A DNA stretch of 7,088 nt. It comes from Caldifarciminota bacterium. GTDB lineage: Bacteria; Hydrothermota; Hydrothermia; S141-80. A program made the position numbers and the translations under genes. Each line of letters starts with the position of its first letter. Within the stretch, counting starts at the first letter, position 1. Under the pieces are notes generated by a model, which was not told the origin of the DNA, ran no database searches, and worked only from the letters and a program-made list of their open reading frames with translations. Positions 6,746 to 7,088 of the stretch are shown here, piece by piece. The stretch lies in assembly GCA_015490255.1 (NCBI GenBank), contig WFYF01000153.1, positions 1 through 7,088 on the forward strand. The letters run 5' to 3'.

Positions 6746-7088
6746 GCTGGGAAACCTCCTTGAGTTCCTGCAAAATTTCCTGGATTTCCGCAAGGGTCAG
6801 CCCCTCCAGCCGCCGGTCCCGGATCCGTTCCAGAAGGGGCATGAGGCGGTCCACTCCGGACGCAGGGGGAGAAGCCGAAGCAAACAGGCCCGGAAGGGAC
6901 TCCCGGGCGAGCACATCCCGGAGCCGGCGCTCTCCCCGTGCTTCCCACCGGGCGAGAAGCTCCCGGGCCCGGGAAAGCACCCTGTCCGGAAGCCCCGCCA
7001 GCCGTGCCACGTGCACGCCATAGCTGCGGGAGCTTGCCCCTTCCACCACCCGGTGGAGAAACACCACCTCCCCTTCCCACTCTTTCAC
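6708..7088 (-). CDS. mutS: DNA mismatch repair protein MutS, C-terminal fragment
   Basis: MutS recognises mismatches and small loops in newly replicated DNA and recruits MutL. Only the last 126 residues are in the window; the gene continues beyond 7088, and the GTG at that edge is an internal Val codon. Seen: [27 protein letters not shown] (residues 8-34) matches the end of the MutS ATPase domain, where F-L-H-K-V-x-x-G-A-x-x-x-S-Y-G-I-x-V-A is conserved. A helical [10 protein letters not shown] region comes next, then a short linker and the C-terminal [14 protein letters not shown] helix (97-110) typical of MutS1. The 'SYG.HVA' signature and this ending favour MutS1 over MutS2, which would carry a Smr nuclease domain instead. 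The last 12 residues overlap the start of mreB. MutS has no known role in shape control, so the linkage is probably simple operon packing. Confidence 0.9.
   Translation of the reverse strand: MKEWEGEVVFLHRVVEGASSRSYGVHVARLAGLPDRVLSRARELLARWEARGERRLRDVLARESLPGLFASASPPASGVDRLMPLLERIRDRRLEGLTLAEIQEILQELKEVSQHVFAEVRSSSRE
6755..6760 (-). promoter_or_regulatory. Strong ribosome-binding site of mreB
   Basis: The minus strand reads AGGAGG, a perfect Shine-Dalgarno, 9 nt before ATG 6745. It is embedded in the adjacent Lys-Glu codons of the last MutS helix (LQELKEVSQ). It is the best ribosome-binding site in the window, which fits MreB being the most abundant product of this series. Confidence 0.88.

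Noticed and set aside
1..7088. CRISPR arrays, tRNA/rRNA genes, insertion sequences, toxin-antitoxin or defence modules
   Set aside because: I saw no spaced direct repeats, RNA-gene signatures, inverted-repeat ends or transposase motifs; both strands are accounted for by housekeeping genes.

Overview
The window is a protein-dense, G+C-rich (by eye about 60-65%) piece of a Gram-negative bacterial chromosome. LptD (outer-membrane LPS insertion) shows a diderm, and MreB/MreC/MreD/PBP2 show a rod-shaped or elongating cell. A propeller protein with a C-terminal domain resembling type IX secretion (T9SS) sorting domains, together with an LptD carrying a 'HCWEM' C-terminal motif, points to the Fibrobacteres-Chlorobi-Bacteroidetes (FCB) group or a related candidate phylum. 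I cannot place it more precisely from sequence alone. The first 20 bases are not genomic: they are the Tn5/Nextera mosaic-end adapter, so the left edge is an untrimmed contig end.

Layout. Plus strand, 21-3046: the 3' part of a secreted beta-propeller protein, then after a single base lptD. Minus strand, read right to left from 7088 to 2844: the 3' end of mutS, then mreB, mreC, mreD and mrdA (PBP2). The two groups converge and overlap tail-to-tail at 2844-3046. There is no intergenic stretch: apart from the adapter, base 994 is the only one outside a coding region. All five junctions other than the 1-nt gap overlap: mutS/mreB 38 nt, mreB/mreC 1 nt (TGATG), mreC/mreD 50 nt, mreD/mrdA 4 nt (ATGA), and mrdA/lptD 203 nt antisense. 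All seven genes end in TGA.

How the genes work together. MreB filaments, MreC, MreD and PBP2 form the elongasome that directs lateral peptidoglycan synthesis. The usual partner glycosyltransferase gene rodA does not follow mrdA here. LptD is the outer-membrane end of the LPS transport bridge. The propeller protein beside it resembles PorZ-type T9SS surface proteins, which in Porphyromonas interact with A-LPS, so the pairing may be functional (inference).

The window is mostly conserved housekeeping DNA and I see no new defence or mobile system. The points most worth a second look are: a 66-residue PBP2 tail written entirely on the antisense strand of lptD; an MreC with almost no coiled coil; an LptD with exactly two cysteines placed like one interdomain disulfide; a possible Cys3His metal site in PBP2; and the adapter contamination.
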